64,000 nt of DNA from Psychrobacter pygoscelis (GCF_004335015.1 NZ_RQRU01000002.1:310001-374000), one strand, 5' to 3'; counted from the first letter of the stretch, positions 36,009 through 46,517 are shown. Made by a program: numbers and translations. The notes: a model not told the origin generated them from the sequence alone.

Positions 36009-38276
36009 CTATTCGACCACAACCGCTTTATTAGTCTCAGCGTCAATTTTTATTGAGTCATTATCCAGCTCTTCTCCGGCAACTTTTGGACTTTTAGGGC
36101 TAGCATCTAGCATGAGGTATGCCGCCTCCTTCACAAACGCCTCATCTTCAGGCAATTCAGGACGCTCATCTGCTTTCATTTGGCTACGCTCTTCAAACTT
36201 AGCATCGATAGCCGCTTGATAGGTATTCCAGTTGGCGTACGGTTTTTCCCCTGAATCAATCTGTCGTTTGTTTTCAGCCGCTAATGTCTGTTGTTCGATC
36301 TGCTTCATCTTCGCACGGCGACTGTCGATATTTATCTTAATCGGCTTCTTCTCATCTTCCATTTTGCGGATTTTGTTTAGCGTCGATAGATAGACAAATT
36401 GTGGGTTGGTCGTTTGTCGAATCTTTGACTGCTGATTAAGAGTGGCTAGGGTGTCAGAGGAAAACTTACCTTCAGGCTTATAAGCCGCCGTCTTAATGGT
36501 ATCCCACTTAAGTGGGTATTTCTGCGAGCGCTCACCAAAGGTAGCATCATCATAGATATTCACCAGCTCGACATCAGGTACGACGCCTTTATTCTGCGTA
36601 CTACCACCAGTGATGCGGTAGAACTTACGCTGCGTTAGGGTCGCTGAACCCAGTGCTAAGTTGTCCAGTTGAATCTGCGCTGAGCCTTTACCCGTCGTCG
36701 TACTGCCTACCACCAAGCCTCGACCATAATCTTGGATAGCTGCTGCAAAGATCTCACTGGCTGAGGCTGAGGCTAGATTGGTAATGACCACCATCTTGCC
36801 ATCATAAAGCTGCTTGCCACCATCTTCGTCATTGTAGACTTGAACGTTACCACGGTTGTCTCGAATCTGTACCAATGGCCCTTCTTTAATGAATAAGCCT
36901 AGCATTCTTGCCACTTCATCTAGTGAGCCACCTGGATTATTACGTAAATCGACTACCATACCGTCGATATTTTCTTTATTTAGCGCTTCTATCGCCCGCT
37001 GCGTATCAATACTGACACTACGGTAGTCTTGACCACTACGGCGAGCACGGTAGTTTAGATAAAAGCTTGGAATCTCTAATACGCCAATACGCTTAGGAGT
37101 ATCATCAATACCAGGGCGCTGAACCTCTATCACTCGGTGCTTCACTCCAGACTCTTCTTGTTCAATCACATCACGAACTATAGAGACTGTACGAGCGCTA
37201 GCCTCTGGAGCATTAGGTTGACGTACCTTTAAGGTGACAGAAGTACCACGCTTACCGCGAATAAGCGCGACGATCTCTCGGGTGGACCAGCCCACCACAT
37301 CTTGCATGGTCTTACCATCCTCTGCGATACCGATGATTAAGTCATTAGGCTTAATCTGTCCTGTCTTAGCAGCAGGACCACCATCTACTAAGGTGACGAT
37401 ACGGGTATAATCAGGATTTTTGCGGTCTGGACGAATAGACACCCCGATACCTTCAAGCTGCAAGCTAGACTGAATCTGTAGCTCAGTCGCTTGAATAGGA
37501 GCATAGTAGTTGCTATGTGGGTCATAAGTCAGCATCGCTGTATTCAAGATGGTCTCCATGATTTCATCATCTTTTAAGCGCTGCATCTGTGCTTGCTGCC
37601 GAGTGATACGATTGAGCAATATCTCATTAGGACTGCGCTGATCATTGCGCACGAGATCTTGACCACGGGTGATATCAGGATTATCTAAGAATACCTTCTC
37701 TTTGGCCTTTTCATCTTCTTGACCTAAGGTGATACTCATCAGCTGAAAGGCGATCTGTCGCTCCCAATAGTCGCGTTGAGCCTTGACAGATTTAAAGCGT
37801 GGCTCGTCTTCTCTATCTAAGATAATCGTATCATTGCGTTTTAGATTAACTTTAGTATTGAGGCGTTTTTTCGCCAGCTCAAAATACTCATTTGAGCGCT
37901 TTCGATAGCGCTCAAAAATAGCGACCCCCGCCGATAAGTCACCGCGTTTTAGCCGTTCGGCAAAGTTATCGCCATACTTTTTGGTAAACTCATCGACATC
38001 TGACTGCAAGAATAATGTGTGGTTAGGGTCTAAGTTATCAATGTACATTGCCAGTATCTTACGGCCCATCTCTTTATCAAGTGGCTGGTTGAGATAGTGA
38101 CTTCGGTCTAATAAAGCGGCCACTTGTCGTGTGGTCATCTGCTGCTCGGGAGTGACTTGAAAGCCATCCATATCTGTCTTAGCGACTGCTACGCCATAGC
38201 TTTGAGAAAAGACGATCCCAGCGACCCCGACGGCAGCAGCACTTAATAACCATTGTGTAGATTGTTTTTTCATCAT
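36009..38276 (-). CDS. prc: Tail-specific carboxy-terminal protease Prc
   Basis: A 755-residue periplasmic S41 protease that degrades proteins with tagged or misfolded C-termini and trims cell-wall factors. An N-terminal signal sequence ends near YGVAVAK. The PDZ domain is around residues 270-330 (EGIGVSIRPDRKNPDYTRIV). The catalytic Ser lies in ASASASEIFAAAIQ near residue 503 and the Lys in STTTGKGSAQ near 528. The helical C-terminal extension (RKMEDEKKPIKINIDSRRAKM) is standard. It is transcribed alone. Confidence 0.95.
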   Translation of the reverse strand: MMKKQSTQWLLSAAAVGVAGIVFSQSYGVAVAKTDMDGFQVTPEQQMTTRQVAALLDRSHYLNQPLDKEMGRKILAMYIDNLDPNHTLFLQSDVDEFTKKYGDNFAERLKRGDLSAGVAIFERYRKRSNEYFELAKKRLNTKVNLKRNDTIILDREDEPRFKSVKAQRDYWERQIAFQLMSITLGQEDEKAKEKVFLDNPDITRGQDLVRNDQRSPNEILLNRITRQQAQMQRLKDDEIMETILNTAMLTYDPHSNYYAPIQATELQIQSSLQLEGIGVSIRPDRKNPDYTRIVTLVDGGPAAKTGQIKPNDLIIGIAEDGKTMQDVVGWSTREIVALIRGKRGTSVTLKVRQPNAPEASARTVSIVRDVIEQEESGVKHRVIEVQRPGIDDTPKRIGVLEIPSFYLNYRARRSGQDYRSVSIDTQRAIEALNKENIDGMVVDLRNNPGGSLDEVARMLGLFIKEGPLVQIRDNRGNVQVYNDEDGGKQLYDGKMVVITNLASASASEIFAAAIQDYGRGLVVGSTTTGKGSAQIQLDNLALGSATLTQRKFYRITGGSTQNKGVVPDVELVNIYDDATFGERSQKYPLKWDTIKTAAYKPEGKFSSDTLATLNQQSKIRQTTNPQFVYLSTLNKIRKMEDEKKPIKINIDSRRAKMKQIEQQTLAAENKRQIDSGEKPYANWNTYQAAIDAKFEERSQMKADERPELPEDEAFVKEAAYLMLDASPKSPKVAGEELDNDSIKIDAETNKAVVVE

Positions 38277-38981
38277 TGTTACCTAATTCGTTGTGTCATT
38301 AATCGTTGATTGAGTTTGCCATAGGGCGTAATTATAATTTTAGCCTCAGACTGTCATACAAGTGAGTGATTATGCTAACTGACGGTAAGCTACCAAAACG
38401 TTAGCGTAGTGATTATCTACTGTGTTCTTGAATTTACGACTCAGCTCTTTAGGCCTGTCGCCCACTTTTTAGTCCTAGTTTTTGAGTGCCTAAACTTACT
38501 AAGGCTTAATTCTATTTAGCTAAAATTTAGGCTATTAAATTCAAAGCTATTAGTGGCTTAGTTTTTAGGCGCTAGGTTATTCATATTCAGGCTATTAGTT
38601 GCAGATTTTTATGAATGTTATCACAAGAATGTTGGAGCCAATGTGACCAATCTGTATGTCAACTCTTAAAGAGTTATGCTGCCCCTTTATCAGTAATCAT
38701 TAGGCTTATAATAGGTCCGTTGTATAGCTGGCTACCTATAGTGATTTTTCTTAAGCTATTTATCTTGAGCTAGGGATAACCTAGCGTTAAATGATCTAAC
38801 CCTAAATGATATGTGGTTAATAGCGTCTAAATAGCTTCTCCAAAGTTATCGTTAGCAGAATCATGTCAATACTTACGGATATTTATCATACTATAGTTTG
38901 TCCTAACTTTGGCATAGTGTATACGCAGGCACGTCAGAGCTGTCATAATATCGCATGATTTAGGGTCAAGGATAAACAACT
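38277..38981. other. Long AT-rich spacer before nagZ
   Basis: No gene over 700 bp. Several short related pieces containing TTAGGC and GCTATTA recur between 38515 and 38605. Presumably the promoters of prc and nagZ lie here. Confidence 0.4.
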
Positions 38982-40085
38982 ATGTTCGGTGTATTAATGA
39001 TTGATGTGGGCAATACAGCCCTAACCGCAGATGATATCTCTTTAATTAAGCAGGCACAGGTCGGCGGAGTAATTTTGTTTGCGCGCAATGTCGAGTCACC
39101 TCAGCAAGTACGCAAGCTTTGTGATGATATTCGTCACCACAACCCTGATATATTGATCGGGGTTGATCAAGAAGGCGGCCGCGTGGCAAGGCTTAGACAA
39201 GGGTTTAGTCCTCTGCCAGCTATGGGACGCTTGGGCGAGCGTTTTAATTCAAACCCAAGCTCAGCGCTCAAGCTGACGTATGATTGCGGCTATCTTATGG
39301 CTACTGAAGTGCTGGCTGTGGGCATCGATTTGAGCTTCGCGCCCGTGTTAGATCTTGATGGCATCAGTCAGGTCATCGGTGATCGCGGCTTTCATGCCGA
39401 TCCTGAAGTGGTAACGGCACTAACGACTCGGTTTATGCAGGGTATGAAGGCGGCTGGCATGGCTACTACCGCCAAGCACTTCCCAGGTCATGGCTCAGTG
39501 GCGCCCGACTCCCATGTGGCTGAGGCGATTGACTCACGAAGCTTTGCTGAAATCAAAGCGCAAGATATGCAACCGTTTATCAATACCCTACCTTGGCTTA
39601 ATGCCATGATGCCTGCCCATGTTATCTTTGAGCAAGTTGACGATAAGCCTGCAGGCTTTTCTGCTCACTGGCTTCAAGATATTATCCGCGAACAGTTGGG
39701 CTTTAATGGGGTATTATTTTCAGATGATCTGTCTATGAAAGCCGCGCATACCGCAGGCGGCGTAAGTGAGCGCGTCAAAGCTGCTATTCAAGCTGGTTGT
39801 GATATGGCACTGGTCTGCAATGACCGCATCGCCGCTCATGAAGCCGCTCTCAGTGCGCAAGAGCTTCCCTATCCAGACCAAGATAGACTGCGGGCGCTGT
39901 GTGGCAAGATTCCTAAGTGGCAAGCTGACTTTGAAGCTACCTGCCGTCAGTTTGACTATTGGGAGCAAGCTAGGGCAAATGTTCAAGCGGCATTTTTTGC
40001 TCCCACGCAAGATACCGATGGTATCCTAACGGCTACGGGCAGCAATACCGACAGTGATCCAACAGACTATCACCGTAAGGCCTAG
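38982..40085 (+). CDS. nagZ: Beta-N-acetylhexosaminidase
   Basis: A 367-residue family-3 glycosidase that removes N-acetylglucosamine from muropeptides in cytoplasmic cell-wall recycling. Clear signatures: GVILFARNVESPQQ, IGVDQEGGRVARLR, AKHFPGHGSVAPDSH near residue 164 with the catalytic His, and VLFSDDLSMKAA with the nucleophile Asp. The start (MFGVLMIDV) has AGGATAAA upstream. The C-terminus runs some 15 residues beyond the usual end. Confidence 0.95.
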   Translation: MFGVLMIDVGNTALTADDISLIKQAQVGGVILFARNVESPQQVRKLCDDIRHHNPDILIGVDQEGGRVARLRQGFSPLPAMGRLGERFNSNPSSALKLTYDCGYLMATEVLAVGIDLSFAPVLDLDGISQVIGDRGFHADPEVVTALTTRFMQGMKAAGMATTAKHFPGHGSVAPDSHVAEAIDSRSFAEIKAQDMQPFINTLPWLNAMMPAHVIFEQVDDKPAGFSAHWLQDIIREQLGFNGVLFSDDLSMKAAHTAGGVSERVKAAIQAGCDMALVCNDRIAAHEAALSAQELPYPDQDRLRALCGKIPKWQADFEATCRQFDYWEQARANVQAAFFAPTQDTDGILTATGSNTDSDPTDYHRKA

Positions 40086-40103
40086 TGAAAAACATAATAC
40101 TTA

Positions 40104-40142
40104 GTTAAAAACACCTAGTTAAAAACACAATGTTAAAAACAC
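40104..40142. repeat. Three GTTAAAAACAC units at 14-bp spacing
   Basis: GTTAAAAACAC starts at 40104, 40118 and 40132, exactly 14 bp apart, just after nagZ. A degenerate fourth copy (GTGAAAAACAT) starts at 40085. Confidence 0.8.
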
Positions 40143-40171
40143 GGTATTAAAGATGCAAAACTGACGCCATA

Positions 40172-40207
40172 AAAAAGACCGCCTCAATCAAATGGGGCGG
40201 TCTTTTT
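40172..40207. terminator. Shared terminator of nagZ and the OmpA-domain gene
   Basis: AAAAAGACCGCC (40172-40183) pairs with GGCGGTCTTTTT (40196-40207). A and T runs flank both sides, so it can act in either direction. Confidence 0.85.
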
Positions 40208-40266
40208 ATATTGTCTACTTATTGCCCCACTTTGGGCAATAAGCGAGCGACTTCTAGAACCTTAAA

Positions 40267-42006
40267 TTACTGATTAGCTTTAGGATCTAGAGCAGTACCT
40301 TGAGTAGGATCATCACTATCTGGAAGCAAGTCATCGTTGTTGCCATCTAGTGGGTTAAGATCTGGGTCAGCATTAACAATAGCGTTGCCTGCATTCTGAG
40401 CGGCGTTACCTGCTGAATTCACAGCACTACCAGCCGTTGCAACAGCAGAATTAACACCATCTTTGACCGTTGTACCCATACCCACATCACCGCCATTACC
40501 AGCAGTTACGGCAATACCATTGTCATCGGCTGCCATGCTTTCATCATAGACAGTGAATTCAATACGACGGTTACGGAAGCGGCCTTGCTCAGTAGAGTTG
40601 TCAGCGATTGGATCGCTCTCGCCCATACCTTTAGTTTGCAGCTTGCTCGCATCTACGCCTTTTGATACTAGATACTCTTTAACAGCCTCTGCACGCTCAC
40701 GTGACAGCTCCATATTATAAGCATCTGAAGCTTGACTATCAGTATGACCGATAATCATAAGCTCCATATCCGGCACTTGCTGAATGATCTTGGCAGCACG
40801 ATCAAGGAATGGCTTGTTAGCATCAGGAATGAAGGCTTTATCAAGCTCAAAGTTAATAACCTGCAAGCTTAATGCACGAGCCACATCACGTGGATCTGGG
40901 TTTTCACCCAGTCTATCGATAGCAGCATCAGCAGCAACTAGACTATTGTCAATCTCGTTTTGTAGATCTAGTGGACCTTCCGCTGTCACTTTCATACCCG
41001 GTGCAGCAGCTTGGATATCAGACACTAACTGATCTAACGACGCCGCATCTGGAGAGTTGACGATAATTTCATCACCCTTAATGATCATGCTAGCGTTTGG
41101 TGAGCTCTTAACGATAGGCAAGATTGCGGAAAGTAGCTCAGCAGCTGGCATATCAGTAGCAAAGCTATCATCTACGTCTGCACGGCATTTAGCGGCTTCG
41201 TCACCAAAGACATTCTGCATAGCGCCCATGACTTGATCACTAAGAGCTTGGTCACCGGCATTGATACGACATGCATATAGCATATTGTCTTCACCCGTAG
41301 CGATACGAAGCGACGCAGGCTCAGCATCCGCTGCTACTGCTGCAACAGGGGTATCATTGTCCACGACTTCTTCAGTGACCACTGGTGTAGCGACAGGTTC
41401 AGGCTTTTCTTGACAGCCTTTAAGCAATGCCCAAGCCAAAGCACCTAAGATAATTAGACCAATAATTGGCAGTAAGGCTTTCATGAAGCTACCACCTTTT
41501 TCTTCTTCACGTTGTAGCGGGGCGGTGCTGACCGTATCAGAGATACGTTCACCTGCTGGCGCTGCTGTGGTCTGATCAGTTACTAGGACACCTGCAGGAA
41601 CCACAGTCGTCGCCCAGCTTGGGATGTGGCTACGATAGGTCGATAGGTTATCGCGCAAAAACTGTGGTACTGGTGTACTACCGGCTAAGCTACTAATTTC
41701 ATGATAAGCAAGCGGCGCCGCAGCGGCTACTAAACCTTGAACTGAAGATTCGTCTACTTTATGAGTGTTCGCCAACTCACGAGAGATGCTGCTACGATGC
41801 GACTGATCTGTCCAAACTCGATCATAAAAGCCAGCATCATCACGAGCTATCTCTTGACCTGAGAAGCGGCTATAAGTATCGTTGTCTGCCAACCGGGCAG
41901 CGAAGATAGCATAGAACTGCTCAAGTAGGCTCTCATTTTGTGGCGTGCGGTTGTCCCCTAATACAGCAGGGGTTACGGTACGGGCCAGATGATTAATAAT
42001 ATCCAT
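40267..42006 (-). CDS. Membrane-anchored protein with OmpA-like peptidoglycan-binding domain
   Basis: A 579-residue protein with four parts. The N-terminal ~130 residues (ESLLEQFYAIFAARLAD) form a helical cytoplasmic domain. One transmembrane helix follows (LLPIIGLIILGALAWALL, about residue 180). A periplasmic middle part has a BON-like repeat pattern. An OmpA-C domain (FELDKAFIPDANKP ... IIGHTDSQASD ... GMGESDPIADN) binds peptidoglycan. A variable Asn/Ala-rich tail ends it. It probably links the inner membrane to the wall. The next gene on this strand is its paralogue lacking the OmpA domain. Confidence 0.85.
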   Translation of the reverse strand: MDIINHLARTVTPAVLGDNRTPQNESLLEQFYAIFAARLADNDTYSRFSGQEIARDDAGFYDRVWTDQSHRSSISRELANTHKVDESSVQGLVAAAAPLAYHEISSLAGSTPVPQFLRDNLSTYRSHIPSWATTVVPAGVLVTDQTTAAPAGERISDTVSTAPLQREEEKGGSFMKALLPIIGLIILGALAWALLKGCQEKPEPVATPVVTEEVVDNDTPVAAVAADAEPASLRIATGEDNMLYACRINAGDQALSDQVMGAMQNVFGDEAAKCRADVDDSFATDMPAAELLSAILPIVKSSPNASMIIKGDEIIVNSPDAASLDQLVSDIQAAAPGMKVTAEGPLDLQNEIDNSLVAADAAIDRLGENPDPRDVARALSLQVINFELDKAFIPDANKPFLDRAAKIIQQVPDMELMIIGHTDSQASDAYNMELSRERAEAVKEYLVSKGVDASKLQTKGMGESDPIADNSTEQGRFRNRRIEFTVYDESMAADDNGIAVTAGNGGDVGMGTTVKDGVNSAVATAGSAVNSAGNAAQNAGNAIVNADPDLNPLDGNNDDLLPDSDDPTQGTALDPKANQ

Positions 42007-42528
42007 AAATTTGCTCCTCCAGAAAATAAGTGTTTGAGTTCTATTTTAATAAAACTTTTTTGATGCACTGTCACTATAGTTGATAATAAGTTGTTAATAT
42101 CTTTAGAAGAGCAATGCCAATTTTAACTAGCATTACCTACTAAGTTTTTCAAAAACCGTCATTAGGCAAAATCAAGAGAAGTAATAAAAATCCAAGGTTC
42201 AATTTTTCTTAACAATCCCTCATAATCACTAATGACATGATTTAGTGACTAAATTTTTAGTGCACATACAAGCTCTAAGTCAAATGCTCATACTTGGTTA
42301 TGTAACCATTATACTGATTATAGAGACATAACTGGGGAGTACTCAATAAGTTAGATGTTGTGCAATTGCTACTTTAAGTAGTGATTGCGTCAAACCACGT
42401 AACTTATTTTGTTACTTTTAATTAGATTATAAACTTAAGTCTATTAAAATAAGTCTTTTTAGCATCCTTTGTTTAGTTTTATTAATGATTCGATAAGTAG
42501 CGCTGTCAATTAATTCTTCATAAAGCTT
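42007..42528. other. Spacer between paralogous membrane-anchored protein genes
   Basis: About 520 bp, strongly AT-rich, no gene or terminator recognised. It presumably carries the promoter of the OmpA-domain gene. Confidence 0.4.
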
Positions 42529-44310
42529 TTAATTAGGGGCGACTTCAATCACTGTATTGAGCATGTTTTCCAACTCTTTTTCCGAGATACTGTCTGCATC
42601 GTTCCCTGATCCAGTATTAGCCGGGAATTGATCCTCTGGGGCGCCAGTGTTAGGGATAGCAGAGCGTGATTGGTCCATATTTGGGTTCGGGCTGCCATAC
42701 TGAGAAGCATCATCTTGCAATTGGCTATTACCCTCGTAGTAGTTGTTCATATTTGCGTTCACACTGCCATTCGGCTGATATTCGGTCATAGGCGGCATTG
42801 AATTAGCGTTATTTAATTGCCCATCCATATTAGGTGCGATACCTGATCCCATCGGTGCATTAATAGTGCCGCTCGGCTCAATAGGCGCTAACACTTCAAT
42901 ATGGATTGCAGGCGCTATACTTTGAATCTGTGCTGTCATTTGTGATAGCACATTGGGATCTGGTGCGGATAGGCTGAGATTATTACCCCGTAACTCAAGC
43001 GTGGCAAAGGGCACGGACTGAACGACAGTCACTATCTGAGATAGGCTATGCAAGTTGGACATCTCAGTAGCCACCTCTGGGTCGATAGTGATTTGGCACT
43101 GTCCCGCTTGATCAGCCATCGCACTGTGCAGTGCTTGTAGTACTGCCCCCTGTAGTGCTTCATTACCGACTATCCCTTGACAGACATACAGCTGATTGAT
43201 ATCCATTTTTATCGTCAGCTCTACTGGTCTTAAGCTTGTGGCCGTAGTCGGTGATGCTTCATTTTGTGGCAATGGTACTGTATTAACGTCACTTATCTCA
43301 TCCTGAGGCTCTTGAGGCGCGGTGTTAGTGGCATTCTGATAGTAGCGCAGTGCTAACCAAATGAGACCGCTGAAGATTGCCACTGCTATTAGCACTCGCA
43401 AGATAACGAGGCTTGACGCCTTTTTAGACGCTACTGAGCTGGGCGGTTTTAAATCGTCACGGTACTCATTAGGACTGGCGTGTACCGCTGTATCCTCACT
43501 GATATCTGTCTCAACTGTAGAGCGGATATCTTGATCTGCAAATAGTGACTCATTAGCATGGCTTTCTTCAGCTAATGGCGATGATTGAGTAAGTATGGAG
43601 GTTGGGCTATCTACCAGTGGTTCAGTGCGTGGGCCATCGTCTGCAAAATGATGTTGCTCATTTAATGAGGCTCTGGGAATGACTTTATTGAGACTCTCTG
43701 TGATAGAGCTGATAGCAGCACTGTCATCAACGCCACTATTATCAATGGCACTAACAGCTGGTGAGTCAACAATAGCGATATCAGTTATAGCATTGTGTGT
43801 AAATGGCAGGGCCCATGATGGCACATAAGCACGAATGGTCTCTATCTGCTGCGTGACCAGCTGATGAACAGATATCTCTTTGCTTTGGCTGATGCGGTTA
43901 AGCTCATCGTAGAGAAGTGGTAATGATAAGCTTATTAACTGAGAGGTATGCGCGTACGAAGTATAATAAGTGTCCGCAAGAGAGGCTATAATCTGCTGAC
44001 GTGACCTTGCATCAGGCCACAATATAGCAAATAAATCTTTGGCAGCCTGATTAAAGGGGCTGTCCTCTTGCAGCCTATCATTATTCAATAAATCATTATT
44101 TTCTCTATTACGCTCTAACCTAGATGCAGGGTCAGCTAGCTGAGTGGCTATGCTCTCGGCCACAGACTGCTCCTCGAGTCTGGCCATAACAATGGCATAG
44201 AACTGCTCAAGTAATAGCTGCTCATAAAAAGGATCAGCATCCTCAGTTAATGGTCTGCTGCTCCATACCTGTGGAGTGACATGGTCGGTTAGATGTTTAA
44301 TAAGGGTCAT
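42529..44310 (-). CDS. Paralogue of the OmpA-domain protein, without OmpA domain
   Basis: A 593-residue protein. The N-terminal domain (LLLEQFYAIVMARLEEQS) matches the downstream gene's, and the middle (NQLYVCQGIVGNEALQGAVLQ, then ATLELRGNNLSLSAPDP) matches its periplasmic repeat region. The membrane helix is LVILRVLIAVAIFSGLIWLAL near residue 300. A long Ser/Asp/Glu-rich region precedes the helix. Instead of an OmpA domain, the protein ends in an Asn/Gln/Pro-rich disordered tail. It may have lost the wall-binding domain. Function unknown. Confidence 0.75.
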   Translation of the reverse strand: MTLIKHLTDHVTPQVWSSRPLTEDADPFYEQLLLEQFYAIVMARLEEQSVAESIATQLADPASRLERNRENNDLLNNDRLQEDSPFNQAAKDLFAILWPDARSRQQIIASLADTYYTSYAHTSQLISLSLPLLYDELNRISQSKEISVHQLVTQQIETIRAYVPSWALPFTHNAITDIAIVDSPAVSAIDNSGVDDSAAISSITESLNKVIPRASLNEQHHFADDGPRTEPLVDSPTSILTQSSPLAEESHANESLFADQDIRSTVETDISEDTAVHASPNEYRDDLKPPSSVASKKASSLVILRVLIAVAIFSGLIWLALRYYQNATNTAPQEPQDEISDVNTVPLPQNEASPTTATSLRPVELTIKMDINQLYVCQGIVGNEALQGAVLQALHSAMADQAGQCQITIDPEVATEMSNLHSLSQIVTVVQSVPFATLELRGNNLSLSAPDPNVLSQMTAQIQSIAPAIHIEVLAPIEPSGTINAPMGSGIAPNMDGQLNNANSMPPMTEYQPNGSVNANMNNYYEGNSQLQDDASQYGSPNPNMDQSRSAIPNTGAPEDQFPANTGSGNDADSISEKELENMLNTVIEVAPN

Positions 44311-45075
44311 ATATAAGTTTTAAAAACCGTGGGAAAATGATCTAAAAGTAGTCGGCCAAATAGCAATTTAGCAGAGCCGCTAGCGCCTTGCTCTCTACTC
44401 ACTAAGCCTACTTGTATAATAAGTCTACTTACACAATCTGGTAAATTGTCCATCAGCATAATGGTCTAAACACAATCCGCTAGATATGGCTATGGCTAGA
44501 TTGATTATGACAAACTATATTATGACCGCTAACCAGTTTTATAGAAGTTTAAAATTGCTAAGCATCTTATCCAGTTATACTAATTCTAATTATAGTCAAT
44601 CTATCATAATTGCACCATACGACAATTAACCGCAGATAGGACACGAATTAACCGTTATATCTCAGCCATAGAAAAATCTTTATAGTAAGTCACTCAGTCC
44701 GTAAAGGGTTGCCCTCGGACCACACTTACCTAAATCTATACTTGAGCTGCTCATCGCTAATAGACTGATTGGCTATGCAATAGAGCCGAGCCTACTGTAC
44801 AAACTTTAAAATATTATTTATTTTTAATAGCCTAAAGTATGTAACTCTTGAAGCAATAAAGTGTAGCACTCAGTCATTTGTCCAGACAGCATAAGAGTTA
44901 TTTTTTGTGCGCTTTCGTTATCTAGACCAACGATTTATGCTATATATCCCCTAAGTGTGTCAAACTACTCGCGCTTTTAGCCTAATAATCGCGCTCTCGG
45001 CAATAAGATTATGGTAGCGACTTAAGACCAACCATTGATGTTTTTTAGTTAAAAATTAGCCTGAAGGATTTACTC
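44311..45075. other. Long spacer before the rhomboid gene
   Basis: About 765 bp, AT-rich, without a gene. No RNA gene or operator is recognised. Confidence 0.4.
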
Positions 45076-45690
45076 TTGTTCAACTTTGATCATACCACTT
45101 TAATCATTATAGTGACGGTTATCATCAGCTTGCTCGCTTGGCAAAGTAAAGCACTATTTAACCGCCTAATATTCTATCCACCTGCGGTCGCAAAAGGTCA
45201 ATGGTATCGATTCTTGACGCATGGCTTCATTCATGCAGACAGTATGCATCTACTGTTTAATATGTTTACGCTCTACTTCTTTGGCCGCGCCATTGAAAGA
45301 TTTTATACTCAGTACTTTGGTGGTCTAGGTTTTATATTATTCTATCTTATCGCTATTGTAGTCGCTATTGTGCCCAGTTATGTTCAGCACCGTAAAGACT
45401 CTATGTATTTAAGTCTCGGTGCTTCAGGTGGCGTCTCTGCCGTATTGTTTGCTTATATCTTGATGGCACCATGGGACATGCTCTATCTATTCGCCGTCGT
45501 ACCTATTCCTGCTATTGTCTTTGCCATCGCTTACGTAGCGTATAGCATATATGCCAATCATAAAGGCGGCTCCAATATCAATCATTTGGCTCACCTCTGG
45601 GGCGGTGCATTTGGGATTATCGCGACCATAGCACTAGAGCCTGCTGTCATCCCCCACTTCTTAAATGTTTTATTGCACCCTAGCTTTTAA
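45076..45690 (+). CDS. Rhomboid family intramembrane serine protease
   Basis: A 204-residue six-helix protein that cleaves proteins within the membrane. The rhomboid dyad is visible: Ser in GASGGVSAVLF (helix 4) and His in NHLAHLWGG (helix 6). FIHADSMHLLFNMFTLYFFG carries the conserved N-terminal HxxxN motif. The start is TTG at 45076, supported by GAAGGA about 8 bases upstream. Substrate unknown. Confidence 0.88.
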   Translation: MFNFDHTTLIIIVTVIISLLAWQSKALFNRLIFYPPAVAKGQWYRFLTHGFIHADSMHLLFNMFTLYFFGRAIERFYTQYFGGLGFILFYLIAIVVAIVPSYVQHRKDSMYLSLGASGGVSAVLFAYILMAPWDMLYLFAVVPIPAIVFAIAYVAYSIYANHKGGSNINHLAHLWGGAFGIIATIALEPAVIPHFLNVLLHPSF

Positions 45691-45740
45691 TCGAAGCTCA
45701 GGGCCGCTATTGCCTATTGTAGGCTCGTTATAAAAACGCG

Positions 45741-45818
45741 ACAGCAGTACTGGGATGAATTTTTCGCGGCTTCTGTCGGCAGGCTCGCAGCAGACCAGAA
45801 AAACTTATACCAGTTACG
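45741..45818. repeat. Palindromic repeat, family 3 copy A
   Basis: TACTGGGATGAATTT, GGCTTCTGTCGGCAGG and GCTCGCAGCA match 50731-50812 closely. The end TTATACCAGT is complementary to its beginning. It follows the rhomboid gene. Confidence 0.5.
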
Positions 45819-45963
45819 CATGATATTACGATGACTCTATTTTATTTAGACTCGACTAGCACAGGCAACATAATAATAATCAACATCAATTTAAAGATTA
45901 AGGCTTATATCGATAGGCCACAACCATACTCTATGTGGCTTTAAAGTTACCCACTTAAGATAA

Positions 45964-45999
45964 AAAAAGCCAGTATCATAATTGAGATACTGGCTTTTT
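45964..45999. terminator. Terminator of the bacterioferritin genes
   Basis: AAAAAGCCAGTATC (45964-45977) pairs with GATACTGGCTTTTT (45986-45999), loop of 8. It serves the minus-strand bfr gene. Confidence 0.85.
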
Positions 46000-46046
46000 A
46001 TTGGACTAACAAGACGCTAAGCACTTTATAGGCGCTTGGACGTTAA

Positions 46047-46517
46047 TTAGTCCTCTACTTTAGCTTGAATATAGTTCTCTAATCCCACATCTTTGATAAG
46101 GTCTTTTTGCGTATCTAGCCAATCAATATACTCTTCATTACCATCTTTGATACCGAGTAGCAGCTTGCGTGAGACATAGTCTTGCTTTTGCTCACATAAG
46201 CTAATGGCATCAGTGATAATGGCAAACTTCTGGTCTTCTAGTCGCACATCACACTCAACCATCTCTTCGACATCTTCACCGATAAATAGCTTGCCGTAAT
46301 CTTGTAGATTGGGCAGGCCCTCTAACAGTAAGATACGCTCAATAATAGCGTCTGACCATTTCATTTCTTGAATAGACTGCTTATAGAAATTCTCATTGAG
46401 CTCTTCGATACCCCAGTTTTTAGCAATACGAGCATGCAAAAAATACTGATTAATCGCAATCAACGACTGGCCCAATACTTGATTTAATGCGCGGATGACT
46501 TCTCTATCCCCTTTCAT
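46047..46517 (-). CDS. Bacterioferritin subunit with heme Met but no ferroxidase site
   Basis: A 156-residue bacterioferritin of usual length. The family frame is intact (INQYFLHARI ... GLPNLQDYGKL ... YVSRKLLLGI), including Met52, the heme ligand in EMK. Four of the six usual di-iron ligands are replaced: residue 18 is Ser, 54 is Trp, 127 is Asn and 130 is Tyr (E18, H54, E127 and H130 in E. coli numbering); E51 and E94 remain. It should thus be a heme/structural subunit that works with a catalytic partner. It lies directly beside the other subunit's gene, which is complementary. Confidence 0.9.
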   Translation of the reverse strand: MKGDREVIRALNQVLGQSLIAINQYFLHARIAKNWGIEELNENFYKQSIQEMKWSDAIIERILLLEGLPNLQDYGKLFIGEDVEEMVECDVRLEDQKFAIITDAISLCEQKQDYVSRKLLLGIKDGNEEYIDWLDTQKDLIKDVGLENYIQAKVED

